Shown here: in pieces, positions 37,301-48,490 of the stretch
How positions within the stretch are numbered: position 1 is the first letter of the stretch
Layout of the letters: every line of letters starts with the position of its first letter
NCBI GenBank assembly: GCA_023525975.1
Contig: CM042029.1
Location: 89,200,849 to 89,264,848 of the forward strand
Length of the DNA: 64,000 nt
Direction: 5' to 3'
Source of the DNA: Smallanthus sonchifolius
Taxonomy: Eukaryota > Streptophyta > Magnoliopsida > Asterales > Asteraceae
The notes under the pieces: model-generated
The model's database searches: none
Told to the model about the DNA's origin: nothing
The model's input: only the letters and a program-made list of their open reading frames with translations
Made by a program: the position numbers and the translations under genes

Positions 37301-37740
37301 TATAAATATTATTATTATCCTTTATAAAAACAATATATTATTATAAATGAAAAAGTTACCTTAGCCGTTATGGCAAGGTTTTTACTGATATGTGACATGT
37401 TTTCCGCAATAAACTCTGATAAATTAATACAGTAAAAGTAGGATGTTTCATAGAGATTCTCAAGATACAGAGATCTATTTTATTTAAACTCTAGATTTTT
37501 TGTGAGTGTATGAGAAAGAGAAAAATTAATAAAATAAGTATTTGTGAGTGAGATATAAATAGATATAGTGAATGAGATGTTGGAGGTTAAAAAAATATGA
37601 TATTTAGTTAAATTATAGAGATGAAGATGAAAAAGCTGTTATGAATGCTCTTATATATGATCGGAACTTAATATTTAAATTAGTTCCTAAAATTATTTGC
37701 TTATTTAAGTTTCTATTTGATCTAATTCATATCTTTATAA
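37301..37740. other. Junction of viral fragment with host AT-rich DNA
   Basis: No viral or host reading frame is seen. A patch at 37280-37340 is almost pure A/T. The viral homology ends near 37300, but I cannot place the exact junction. Confidence 0.4.
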
Positions 37741-39480
37741 TTAATAAATAAAAATCGAGAGATGCGTGTCACTTTCTGGTCCATCCTTAACGTGTTTTTT
37801 TCCTGTCTCTCTCTCCTATTAAATAGTGGTAATAAAAGAATATATTTTTAAATATTTAACATAAATCTAATTATTGATATTTATCTCTACTACCTAATAA
37901 ATAAAGATTTTTAATGTCCTCTGTCGCCTCCATATTTATTATTATCGTTTTTTTTCTGCATCTCTCTCTTATTAAATACACTTATATCTTTTAGTACTAA
38001 TATATTTTTAAATAAATTGTTAATTATAATAACAAAAAATATTTATTTTCAACTATCTTTTATTATAAGAAACTTTGAAATCTAATTATGTAACTTTTAT
38101 TTTCAATCAAATAATAAATTTGAAGGTCAAATTACTTAAATAGTGATTAACGTGTTTTCTAAACACAATTATATATTAATTTTTACATATTTTGAATTTT
38201 GTTTCTATCATTAATATATTTAATACATTTTTACACCTGTAAAATATATCTATACTATATAATAAAGGAAAACCATTAGGGACACGTATCACTCTCTGGT
38301 TACTCCTCACATTTATTTTCTCGTCTATCTCTCATATTAAATATTATTTTTTCTCTTTCTCTCTCTTATTAAATAATAATATCAAATAATAATCTTTACA
38401 TTAATAAATAAAATTATATGAACACGTGTCACTTTCTGGTTTATTTGTATCAATTTTTTCCGTCTTTCTCTCTCATATTAAATGATATTAAAAGAATTTA
38501 TTTTGGATTTTTAATATAAATCCAATTACGGATACTTATTATTTATTTATAAATCGTTCAACCGATGTAATATACCAGTTTATTCAACCCGTGTATTGCA
38601 CGGGTTTTTAAAAATATAATTTTTTTTACTAAGTATATATAACATTTTATTTTTTCAACCCGTGTAATACACGGGATTTTAACCTAATAAATGAAAATCG
38701 ATTCAGGACACGTGTCACTCTCTGGTTACTCCTCATCTTTATTTTTTCACCCCTCTCTCCTATTAAATATTATATTTTCTATTTTCTCTCTCCTATTAAG
38801 TAATAATATTTATATTAATAAATTTAATTATGAATACTTATTATTTAATTATAAATAGTTATTATATCATCAATCAAATGAACTTAATATGAACTAACAT
38901 TAATCAATTAAATTAAAAAAATTAATACTCAGTTGATTTTTTTTAAACTAAGTTAACAGACCTTTTAACTGTCACGACAAATTACATTTTTTAAAAACAT
39001 ATTTTGACAAATGTGTTTGTTAACAAATTACATTATATTTTATTCAACCGATGTATTATATTGGTTTATTCAACCCGTCTATTACACGGGTTTTTAAAAA
39101 TATAAAATTTTTATTACTAAATATATAACATTTTATTTATTTAACCCGTGTAATACACAGGATTTTAACCTAGTATATAAATATTTAAGAATTTTATGTA
39201 TTGATATTTTTCACCCCGTGTGTAGTACACGGAATCTAAACTAGTAATTTAATTATGGACGGTTATTATATCATTAACCAAATGAATTTAATATGAATTA
39301 ACATTTATCAATTACATAAAAAAATTTAATACTCAGTTAAAAAAATTAAAAAAATCAACTTAACAGAATATACAATGGTCACGTCAAAGTACATTTTTAA
39401 ATGACATATTTTAACGACTGTATGTGTTAACAAATTACATTATATTTAATTTAACATGTGTAATACACGTGTTTTTTAAA
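37741..39480. mobile_element. Cluster of Helitron-like end sequences
   Basis: Four copies of a left-end block, (C/T)TAATAAA followed by ACACGTGTCACTCTCTGGT or a close variant, lie at about 37740, 38249, 38401 and 38690. Hairpin ends of the form aacccgtgtaatacacgggt occur at about 38585, 38655, 39073, 39142, 39213 and 39447, several followed by a CTAGT (39170-39174, and again at about 39239). A TC start (38249), no TSD, and a 3' hairpin a few bases before CTAGT are Helitron hallmarks. A 310-bp block (38830-39140) is repeated at 39250-39510, so the cluster grew by nesting and duplication. No Rep/helicase gene is present. Confidence 0.65.
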
Positions 39481-39870
39481 ATATTTTTTTTATTACTAAG
39501 TATATAACATTACTTTTATGGTTTTGATTGTTTTTTAAGCGAGTTCTCGCGATTCTCAAGTATTTATGAGATGTATGTATTTTTTTTATTGCGCAAATGA
39601 CATTACCAATTAAGTAACATAAATCAAATAGTTTCAAACAACAAAAAGGTCTAGTTCATCAATCAAAGCTAGAAAACCTCTAGGTGTTGCTAAATTTCCA
39701 ACCGAAATACATAGATAAAGTAGTGGCATCTACTAAAGTGCACAATTCTTCCAAAAAGGGTCTTCTATCCACACCTAAGTCTTTAGTCCTTCAAATGCAC
39801 GTCGACAGCATAACTTTGTTAGGCTTTAAAGTGAGCTTAGCATTATATATAGAGCGGGAGTTTCAAATAA
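39481..39870. other. Intergenic, nothing recognised
   Basis: Open frames are short and without family resemblance. Confidence 0.4.
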
Positions 39871-40332
39871 AAAATGATATTTCACTAAAAAGTCTAAGAA
39901 ATAACAAAAATCTTAAGTAACAATATCAAACGAATTCCGATTGAGCTCATTCTAACGGCGTTGGAACCGTCTCATCGAACTCTGGAACCGTCTCGTCGAA
40001 CTCTACCCTCTTAGCTTTTAGGGTTTAGATTTTAGCGTTGAATTTTATGGTTTTAACCTTAGGGTTTAGGATTTTTTAGGGGGGGTGGGGATTCAGGTTT
40101 TTGGGGTGGGTTTAGGTTTTTAGTGGGGTGGGGTTGTGGTTTTAGGCTTTTCGGTGTGAGGTTGGAGGGGGGTTTAGGTTGTTAGGGTGAGGGGGTTAGG
40201 TTTTTGGGGACGAGTTAGGGTTCGATGAGACGGTTCCAATGCCGCTAGAATGAGCTCAATCGGTGTTCATTTGACCCACTTCTTAGCATTTCTTAACGAA
40301 AAACCACTTATTAATGGAAGCTTTCCTATATA
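39871..40332. mobile_element. Foldback element with telomere-like G-rich core, copy 1
   Basis: Ends are inverted: a left block with aaaaagtctaagaaat, ccgattgagctcattc and ggaaccgtctc(g/a)tcgaactc, and a right block carrying its reverse complement (gacggttccaatgccgc, gaatgagctcaatcgg, cgaaaaaccacttatta). The core (about 40010-40210) is ttagggtttag-type DNA that turns into G-runs. No coding capacity. Confidence 0.75.
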
Positions 40333-40656
40333 TATATATATATATAGGGTGAGGTTCAAATGCTAACCAATATTTATGTGATAACCACTCTTAAACATAG
40401 TGTTACGTATATGTATCAATTATTATGTTAAGTTACATATATGTAAACACTATGTGTCACGTATATGTAACATTATTTGGTACGTATACGTAAGACTCAT
40501 CATTTCCATATATACGTTCAAAATATTTATTTAAGATACTTAAATACTATTTTAACAATTAAAAGAAAAAATAGTTTATAAATTATGTGATTGTTTTATA
40601 ATGGTTAGCACGGTTATCACATAAAAAGTTGGTTAGCATTTGAACCCTTCCCTATT

Positions 40657-40680
<24 letters not shown>
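40333..40680. mobile_element. Foldback MITE of a second family with TACGTATACGTA words
   Basis: It lies between TA-repeat tracts (about 40327-40347 and 40658-40680). The left part reads agggtgaggttcaaatgcta acc and the right part the inverse, ggttagcatttgaaccc, an inverted repeat of about 17 bp that extends imperfectly (ggttagcacggttatcaca). Near the left end are several TTACGTATATGTAA / TACGTATACGTA palindromes. No coding capacity. Confidence 0.72.
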
Positions 40681-40697
<17 letters not shown>

Positions 40698-40699
40698 GA

Positions 40700-41250
40700 A
40701 GGTTCAAATAAGAAGTAGGTTTTCGCTAAAAAATCTAATAAATGACCAAAACGCTTAGAAACGATATCAAACAAACTCCGATTGAGCTCATTTCAGAGGC
40801 GTTGGAACCGTCTCGTCGAACTCTATCATCTTAGATTTTAAGGTTTAGATTTTATTTTTGAATTTTATGGTTTTAGCCTTATGGTTTAGCTTTTAGGGTT
40901 TAGATTTTATGGTTTAGGTTTTTTTGGAGGGGTGGGGGTTTAGGTTTTTGGGGGTGGGTGAAGGTGGGTTTAGGTTTTTTTGGGGTGGGGAGTGGGGTGG
41001 GGTTAGGTTTTTTTGTGAGGGGGGGGGGGTGGATGGTTTAAGTTTTTAGGGGGTGGGGTGGTGGTTTTAGGCTTTTTGGGGTGGGGTTGGAGGGGGGTTT
41101 AGGTTTTGGGGGGTGTGGGTGGAGAGGGGTTTAGGTTTTTGGGTCTGGATTAGAGTTCGATAAGACGGTTTCAACACCGCTGGAATGAGCTCAATTGGAG
41201 TTCGTTTGACCCACTTCTTAGTGTTTCTTAGCGAAAAACCACTTATTAGT
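40700..41250. mobile_element. Foldback element with telomere-like G-rich core, copy 2
   Basis: Same inverted ends as copy 1 (left from about 40712; right to about 41250, ctaataagtggtttttcgct in reverse complement). The core at about 40840-41150 is dominated by ttaggtttttggggg and long G-runs, including nine or more G in a row near 41020. It follows a (TA)n(GA)n microsatellite (40658-40697). Confidence 0.75.
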
Positions 41251-41945
41251 GGAAATAAGAAGTATGTTTTCGTTAATAAATCTAAGAAATGACCAAAATG
41301 CTTAGAGACGATATCAAACGAACTCCGATTGAGCTCATTTCAGCGGCGTTGGAACCGTCTCGTCGAACTCTACCATCTTAGCTTTAAGGGTTTAGCTTTT
41401 AAGGTTTAGATTTTACGTTTGAATTTTATGGTTTTAGCCTTAGGGTTTAGCTTTTAGGGTTTAGATTTTATGGTTTATGTTTTTTTTTGTGGGGGTGGGG
41501 GGTTTAGGTTTTTGGGGGTGGGTCTAGGTTTTTTTTTTGGTGGGGTGGGGGTTTAGGTTTTTGGGGGGGGGGGTGGGGTGGTGGTTTTAGGCTTTTTTGG
41601 GGTGGGGTTGGAGGGGGGGTTTAGGTTTTTGGGGGTGTGGGTGCAGTGGCGGATCCAGGAAAATTTCGAAAGGGGTTCACCCTATAATATTTTAGGGGGT
41701 TCACCCCGGTTTTTTTACCTACCGTTACACTAAAATTTTGAAACTCGGGGGGTTCCTGTGCACCCCTCCGCTTCACTTAAGTCCGCCCCTGTGTGGGTGG
41801 AGGGGGGTTTAGGTTTTTGGGTCCGGATTAGAGTTCAATGAGACGGTTCCAACGCCGCTGGAATGAGCTCAATCGGAGTTCGTTTGACCCACTTCTTAAC
41901 TTTTTTAGCGAAAAATTACTTATTAGTGGAACATTTCCCTATATA
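41251..41945. mobile_element. Foldback element with telomere-like G-rich core, copy 3
   Basis: It abuts copy 2 and repeats its organisation: left inverted end at about 41251-41375, G-rich telomere-like core to about 41820, right inverted end to about 41935. A 148-bp hAT MITE is inserted in the core (41644-41791), which makes this copy longer. Confidence 0.75.
41644..41791. mobile_element. hAT MITE nested in the G-rich foldback
   Basis: Terminal inverted repeats are CAGTGGCGGA and (reverse complement of the right end) CAGGGGCGGA. The TSD is a perfect 8 bp, tgtgggtg (41636-41643 and 41792-41799). The duplication lies in the host foldback's G-rich core, so the MITE came later. Confidence 0.9.
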
Positions 41946-42242
41946 TATAAACATAAAGAGATCAAGAAACGGGCTATAAAACATGTAACAAAAGTTTACA
42001 AGTATTGATTTGAAAACATGTTATATTTAACTTCTCATTGTTTATCTAAGAATTTAGGACATTATTAAATGCATCATTATTTTTGTCATCATCCATCTTA
42101 GTTACATAAAGGGAGTTTTGTAACCATTAAATATATGACGTGAACCGTTAAGGATGCCATGTATGAACGTTGTCTCGGAACAAACGTAACACATTAATGT
42201 TTTTGTGTTTATCAACCACACACCAAAACCCCTAGACACTAC

Positions 42243-42400
42243 CAGTGGCGGATTTAGCATAGGGGCAGGGGTACCTGTCGGTACCCCTCAACTTTCGACG
42301 CGCAGTGGGAATTTTTTGTTTTTTTTACCGTTTTATGTATCCAGATACCCCTGAACGAATAGACAGATACCCCTGGATTTTTTTCCTAGATCCGCCACTG
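42243..42400. mobile_element. hAT MITE of the CAGTGGCGGA family
   Basis: The ends are CAGTGGCGGATTTAG and CTAGATCCGCCACTG, an inverted repeat of 15 bp with one mismatch. The flanks gacactac (42235-42242) and aacactac (42401-42408) match at 7 of 8 bases. It is the second member of the CAGTGGCGGA family in the window. Confidence 0.9.
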
Positions 42401-44730
42401 AACACTACCATCTTGGAGCCAACTTATCATGTAGTTTTCGCAATGGTTAAATGCATTGTTTTATACATGTGCATTAAAACATATTAAAGCAACAAATCAG
42501 ACCTTGAAAGTGGGCGCATCGTTATAATTTGTTAGATAATTCGTTTAACATCCCTACTTGTATATGTGTATATAATTAGTTATTTATATCCCTAAATCTT
42601 ATTAAGAATGTTGAATGATGTACCATATTGTTATAAAAGTTGAATACTTGGGGTAAGGAATGTAAATATTGGTTGTAAGGATCCCATTGCAAATGATTAA
42701 AGTGTGAAGGCCATTCCTGGTGATTTTCAAATTGTAAAACACCTGACGATATTAGAGGTTAAACACTCATTCTCACAAAAGGAAAAGAACCCATGTAATG
42801 CACCATAATTTTCGTTTATCGCTTAAAATGTGCAAAGATATTGGTGTATTACATGTTGGGTATAAATATGTGAAATTTGGTTCATATGCATATAATGTAA
42901 GATATTGGGAATTAAGACTTGTGTTAAGGTGTTTAGTTGATACTACGAATCTCAAAAGCGGATGAATACCAAGATAAGCCTACGGGTTTCAAAGGAGGAC
43001 AAATTGCATCAAATTGAGAGTTCGAGTCTCAAAGGTCGATTTATGGCCTACGAGCCTCAAAGGGCCATACTTGATAAAATAAGGTCAAAGAGTCTCAAAG
43101 GGGTATTAATTATGGATAGTAAATGCATATTATGCTTTAATATAGTGTCCTTATGAGTTGGTCATGTTTTATAATTTGTTTGAATATGTGGAAAGTTGAC
43201 AACATATGAATTTGGTTGAACTTTTTTTCGTCAACAAGGACTACATAGGTTGTGAAGGGGGCTAAACGCTTGTTTAGTGTACAAGTGGTGTATAATATGC
43301 TCGACGTATTGTGCGTTGCCTGATGAAAGCGCTGCCCAAGTTCGTTTGTGGTACACCTGTCATACGATGGTCAAGGGCTAAACACATGTTAAGTACATGT
43401 GAATCAAAACTCATTACAACATCAAAACAAACTTGGAAAGCAACACACTATTATATACATGTGCATCAAAACTCACTACACTGATCTAATTATCAAATCA
43501 TGATAGAATATACTTGTAAAAATAAAGATTTAAGGATATTAGAGTTTGTGTTACCCAATGTCATCTTGTATAATTATATCAAATATTAATAAGATAGCAG
43601 CAAAAAATACATGTCAGTTTATATCTTTGATATTTTTTCAACTTTTTTACGTAATTCAAGTCATGAGACATGCTTTAGATCGACATTTTATATTATTTAA
43701 AGAATCTTAGTATTAAATGGCCTCTAACAAAAACACACTTCATGCTAAGTGGAAAATTTGTAAGGTGGTCTACAATGTTCACATGCCTACTTAGTGTTTA
43801 CTTACGCCAACTAACATGCGATCACATATTTAATTTGATTCATTCTAAGTATAAACAATATTCATGCTTTCATATGTTTCTTTTGCATCTATTTATCATA
43901 TAAAATACTTTGCATATATATCTTTGCGTTCTAATTTTGTAGATGTGGAAAGTGTTTATTTTGTAGTAAAGTTATTAATTTTGATTTATCTACATAAAAT
44001 GAATACATTTGAGTTTTTATCTTGAAGAAGACAAAAAGATTATATTTAAAACCATAGTAGGTTTTAAGTTATTTTATGTAAATAAATGTCAAAACCTATT
44101 AAATCGATTTATTCATTAGATTATTATTTTAATAATAACTTTCTAATAATAGAAGATATAGTATACAGTTAAAAGATTAAAAAGAAGAATCATGAAAAGT
44201 ATTGTCATGTCGACAAAATTAAATCAAATCCTTATAGCCCTAAATCATATGTTACGTGTTTTAATAAAATTTATCTAAATATGTAACGCACCCATTACAT
44301 GATATTCTATATTTATGAGAAAATGGAAATGGTATGTTGTCTTAGAAACCCGGCTATAAATTATTTTATCAATCTCATATCTGAATACGTGTCTAGTATG
44401 TTTCAAGTATCTTTTAAGTTAGAGGTTTTTATACCATCCCTAGCTAACCTTCACATAATATAACAAAACTTTTATGGAATTTAAATGTTTTTATTTATCA
44501 ATTTCCTTTTTTGGACTACCAATTGAAACACTCCACCTCCATATATTGCTTTTCCCCATCTTTAAATTGCCTAAAGTTTAGAGGAACATTAATGTTACTA
44601 AGAGGATTAAGAACATGATTATTAAACCGTTAATGGTGATATGGATCACTTTTGAGTCATTGATATGGATTAAGAACGTGATTATTAAACGTTAATAATA
44701 ACTTTCTGTTTGTCCTCGTTCTGATGACCT
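42401..44730. other. Intergenic with irregular short repeats
   Basis: Between 42945 and 43105 the phrase (c/t)gag(t/c)ctcaaagg recurs five times at 29-40-base spacing, like a decayed LTR minisatellite. The rest is AT-rich with no gene. Open frames here are short and unrecognised. Confidence 0.4.
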
Positions 44731-45055
44731 TATATATCCAGGGGAGGGATCAAGCGAAAACCGAGAAAACCATATCATTTCAGGCAATTTTTTATTTACT
44801 TATACGTATCCAAAACAATTTTTTTGATTTACGTATACGTAACCGTAATTTTTTTGTTTTATGTTTACGTATACGTAACACTATGTGTAAAAATGTTTTT
44901 TGGTAAAAATGTTTAATATTACATTCATACTCAAAATAAAAATAAAATAAAATAAAAAATAAATATTATTATATGATTGAGTAAAATTAGTTTTTTTAGT
45001 GGTTTTCTCGGTTTTCGCCTAACTTGTGCTTTTCTCTGGAACCCTCCCCTATATA
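44731..45055. mobile_element. Foldback MITE of the TTACGTATACGTAA family, fifth copy
   Basis: It has the same ends as the array at 13.5-14.7 kb: aggggagggatcaagcgaaa at the left, ttttcgcctaacttgtgctt and cctcccctatata at the right. Two palindromes TTACGTATACGTAA lie at about 44827-44880. Same orientation as the first copy of the array. Confidence 0.8.
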
Positions 45056-45272
45056 TCTATACCTAATAAATAAATAAATATATGTTGCGTCACGTGTTAT
45101 AATTGTGTGTCCAAAATTATTTTTCCCGCTTATTTTTTTTTGAACTATTTAATATTTCATTTATTTAACATTTATTTTCTTAACTATTTCCTTTATTTTT
45201 CCGTATGTTACTAATGATTTAATATTTCATTTATTCAACTTGCGTAATATATATATTCTAACCTAGTTTATA
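45056..45272 (+). mobile_element. Short Helitron-like element
   Basis: It starts TCTATACCTAATAAA, with a GCGTCACGTGTTA block like the other Helitron-like left ends, and ends ATTCTAACCTAGT. A TC start and CTAG-T end with no TSD are Helitron features; the hairpin before the end is weak. It inserted directly beside the MITE that precedes it. Confidence 0.55.
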
Positions 45273-47150
45273 ATGTAAAGGTGGAGTATACATATATATT
45301 CATAAATATTTGTATTAAGGCATGCCGGTTTCGGGCTTTGACTATCACCGAATTCAAACTTAATAACTTTATGTTAAAAAGGATTAGCTAACAACGCTCT
45401 TTCTTTATCTCTAGTTATGACCAACAACAATAAACTAAAAAAGTTTATAGTTCACTAAACTAAAAATTTTCATTTTAATTTACACTAGTGGGTGCTTTCA
45501 CGCGTTAGGACGGTGACATAGACTTGGTTTTATTCGTGGGTAAAGCGAGGTGGAAGATACAAACTTGTTTCTTACACATGGCTATTTCACAATTATTGTA
45601 AGTAATGTGAATTTTAAACATTATTGTGTATAATGAATCCCAAAAGCAAGATATTAATTATTTAAAAGTCCCCTTTATATAAAAGCTTAGAAAATAAATC
45701 CGGAGTAAATACTAAATAGTCATTAAATCATATAATCAACATGAATTCAAATATGTTTATCCATTAATTAGGGGACAATTTGCACAAATTAATTTCTATT
45801 AAGTATACATAAATATGAATGACTACAATTACTATAATCCGTGTTAAAATATTTTATGGGCGTTTACTTAATATCATGTTAATTATTGTCTTCTAAAAAT
45901 GGTAATAAATGTTATAAAAATTAAAATTTGAATTATTGAGTATTTCTTCTTGGCTAATTATAAAGGAATATAAAAAATAAATGGATCTAAAAAGCTAATA
46001 TTCACGGAGGACTTGTTATGAACATTAAAATATTGTCATGGAAATATACTTGGCTTCATTTATTGTTGAGCCATGTATATTCCTTTTTTACTTTGTTTAT
46101 GTTACATAAAGGTGGGTGATATTTATTATTTTATATCCAAAAAATTATAAATAAAATACTTTTGTAACATTTGTTGACTATGATTTTGATCTTTAATTAA
46201 TGAAGCTAGTGAGATTTGATCAAAATATATTATTTATGTGGTAGGGCTATATTATGATTAGTGGGTTCATTCATTGTTAATTTTTTGGAGTTTAAGAAAG
46301 TTCTAATTAATAAGCTTGGTTGGAGGACTAACCAAAAAGTGGCTAATTTTGTAAGGATTAACATCACACAAATATAATTTAATTTCTTATTTTTGAAGCA
46401 AACTCATTTAAGATCTAATATAAATAACATAAATTGTATTTATGTGGTAGTATAAGGAATTTAACTATTAACCGGTTAAAATATGTTTTTTGATTACGTG
46501 ATGTTCATGTGACTTTTTAGTATTCACATGCCGTCTACACGGTTTTATCAATGACAATATTTTACTAATTAACACTTCAACTTTGATAGAAAGTTTTAAA
46601 AGTCCTATTTCTTTTAAAGGTTTCTGAAACTTCTATTATTACATATAAAAATTTTAACATCTTCTTTCGAAAAAAAATATAGCATATTTTGCAATATAAT
46701 TTTCTATGAAAAAGTTTTAACAACTCTTTTTTACAAAAAAAAAAATGCCCTCTTAATTCAGAACCTTAATTAATTTGTGGAATATAGGACCTAATGGGGG
46801 GTTATTTGGCTATTATTTGTAATGCGGGGGCCTAAATGAAAATTGTTCATAAAGAGGGGGTAATAAGTTGGATTTACTAAATTCAAAGAGCATAAAGTCT
46901 TGTTTGGCATAAGTTAATCAAAGTTTAGCACTAAATGTGACGCCCCACCCTAAATGTAATAAGGGTACTACTTTTAAGCATGTGGCACGCTTTAATACAT
47001 GAGAGCAACTTATAAACTACAAGCTTTAACCGCACTATTTCAAATTAGTACAACTATTATTGCCACAAGTACATCATCATCAATATCTATCTATACTTCA
47101 TTTATTGTGGGTAATTATGTAGGATTTATGACATAGAACCTTTTAGGCTA
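45273..47150. other. AT-rich intergenic region
   Basis: No gene is seen. At about 46936 tgtgacgccccaccctaaat resembles the start of a plant LTR, but no counterpart was found. Confidence 0.4.
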
Positions 47151-47151
47151 T

Positions 47152-48142
47152 GTGTAATGGCGTCGTTATTGTGGGGTGGGGGAGGGGCGTGGACATGTGG
47201 CCTGTATAAGGGCGTGAAACACCCCCTCCCCCGGGGTGAATGAAGGCGTGAGGTGGGAGCGTGAGCAATCATGTGGCGTGGGGCATCCAACGGTAAAAAA
47301 AATATCGTTGGCTATTTTAAAATAAAAAATCCTATAAATAGCTTACCTTTAAACCACAACATTTTTTTTTAAAAATTACATACACATTTCTCTCAACCTA
47401 CAACATATTTTCTCTCAAACCATGAATCCTTATAACCCAAATAACCCGTTTTTCTTGAACCAACGACTATTCAACGACAAACAAGCTAACGGCCCGAGCA
47501 ACCTCTACAAACCCAATTTTTAAAGCAACGTTTATGCACCTCACGCACCTGAACCGCAATACACATTTGGTTATTGAAACCAAAACCAAACCTCTCCAAC
47601 ACCGGAAACACAACCCACACCTGAAACTGTACCTAAAACAAAACCAGCAAACCTAACAAAAACGAAACGATCACACAAAAAACAACCGACAACATCAAGT
47701 CCTGTTTAAATCCCACGTCCGCATTAAAGGTGGACCGTAGACGAGGAAGTAGCTTTGGTACAAGTTTGGGTCGACGTATCCGAGGACCTTAAAGTTGGTA
47801 CGTTTTATCAACTTCATTTATTTTTTGTCTAAAAGTTATTATATCATTTTTAATAATGTATTCGTTATTGGGAATAATCAAACGGCAAAAGATTTTTGGA
47901 GACACATTCGTGAGAAATTTCACATTAAATGGGTCGAGGTAAATATCGTAACCCCGGCAAGATATCATCCAAATGGAGGGACCTTTATCATAAGGTTTCT
48001 AAGTTTAACGCTTTCTACAAGTGACCACGATTATTTTATAGAAGCATGTCAAGAGTATAAAAGCGATATGGATGCATCGTTTACTTCCGAGAGATCGTGG
48101 GAGATTTTAAAAAGTGTTCAAAGGGGACACAAGTCCCGTTGA
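47152..48142 (+). pseudogene. PIF/Harbinger-type ORF1 (Myb/SANT-like) pseudogene
   Basis: Harbinger elements encode a transposase and a Myb/SANT-like DNA-binding partner; this is a dead copy of the partner. The terminal-repeat-like word ggctatgtgtaatggcg at 47152 may be the element's left end. The ORF begins at ATG 47422 (MNPYNPNNPFFLN), runs through a Gln/Pro/Thr-rich part with stops at about 47521 and 47577, and reaches RWTVDEEVALVQVWVDVSED (about 47732-47790), the Myb/SANT motif. The second exon (about 47870-48140) gives NNQTAKDFWRHIREKFH and, after a frame change, ALQEYKS-like and SWEILK phrases. The intron acceptor is not consensus. No transposase or right end is present. Confidence 0.7.
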
Positions 48143-48357
48143 TGGGGTATTCGTCTAACCGTTCAAAAACGTTATTGTGTGGTAGGCTTGATATGATGTG
48201 AGTTAAGTAGCGATCATTCTTTTTAGAACGACGACATTATTATTAAACCCGACTAGCAAGCTACTAGACAGGGAACAACATTACAAACATATCAGAGGGT
48301 TTGGAAACCACTTTATTCATTTGCGTTAAGTAGCAATCCTAACAACTAGTATTAGGG
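48143..48357. other. Intergenic spacer
   Basis: Nothing recognisable; probably the truncated remainder of the Harbinger element. Confidence 0.35.
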
Positions 48358-48481
48358 GTCCCCAATGGGATATCTTAGTGCTGGTGGTTAAGTGGTATAT
48401 CCATAACCAAAAGGTTATAGGTTCAAATCTTGTACGGTGCTGGTTACTAGAAAATCTAGGAATTGTTGTTAAAAAAAACCG
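48358..48481 (+). mobile_element. tRNA-derived SINE
   Basis: It has a pol III A box (tggttaagtggta), a B box (ggttcaaatc), a short body and an attgttgtt tail followed by an A-run. The 9-bp flanks gtattaggg (48349-48357 and 48482-48490) form a perfect TSD. The GTTGTT-A tail resembles the Au-like plant SINE type. Confidence 0.78.
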
Positions 48482-48490
48482 GTATTAGGG

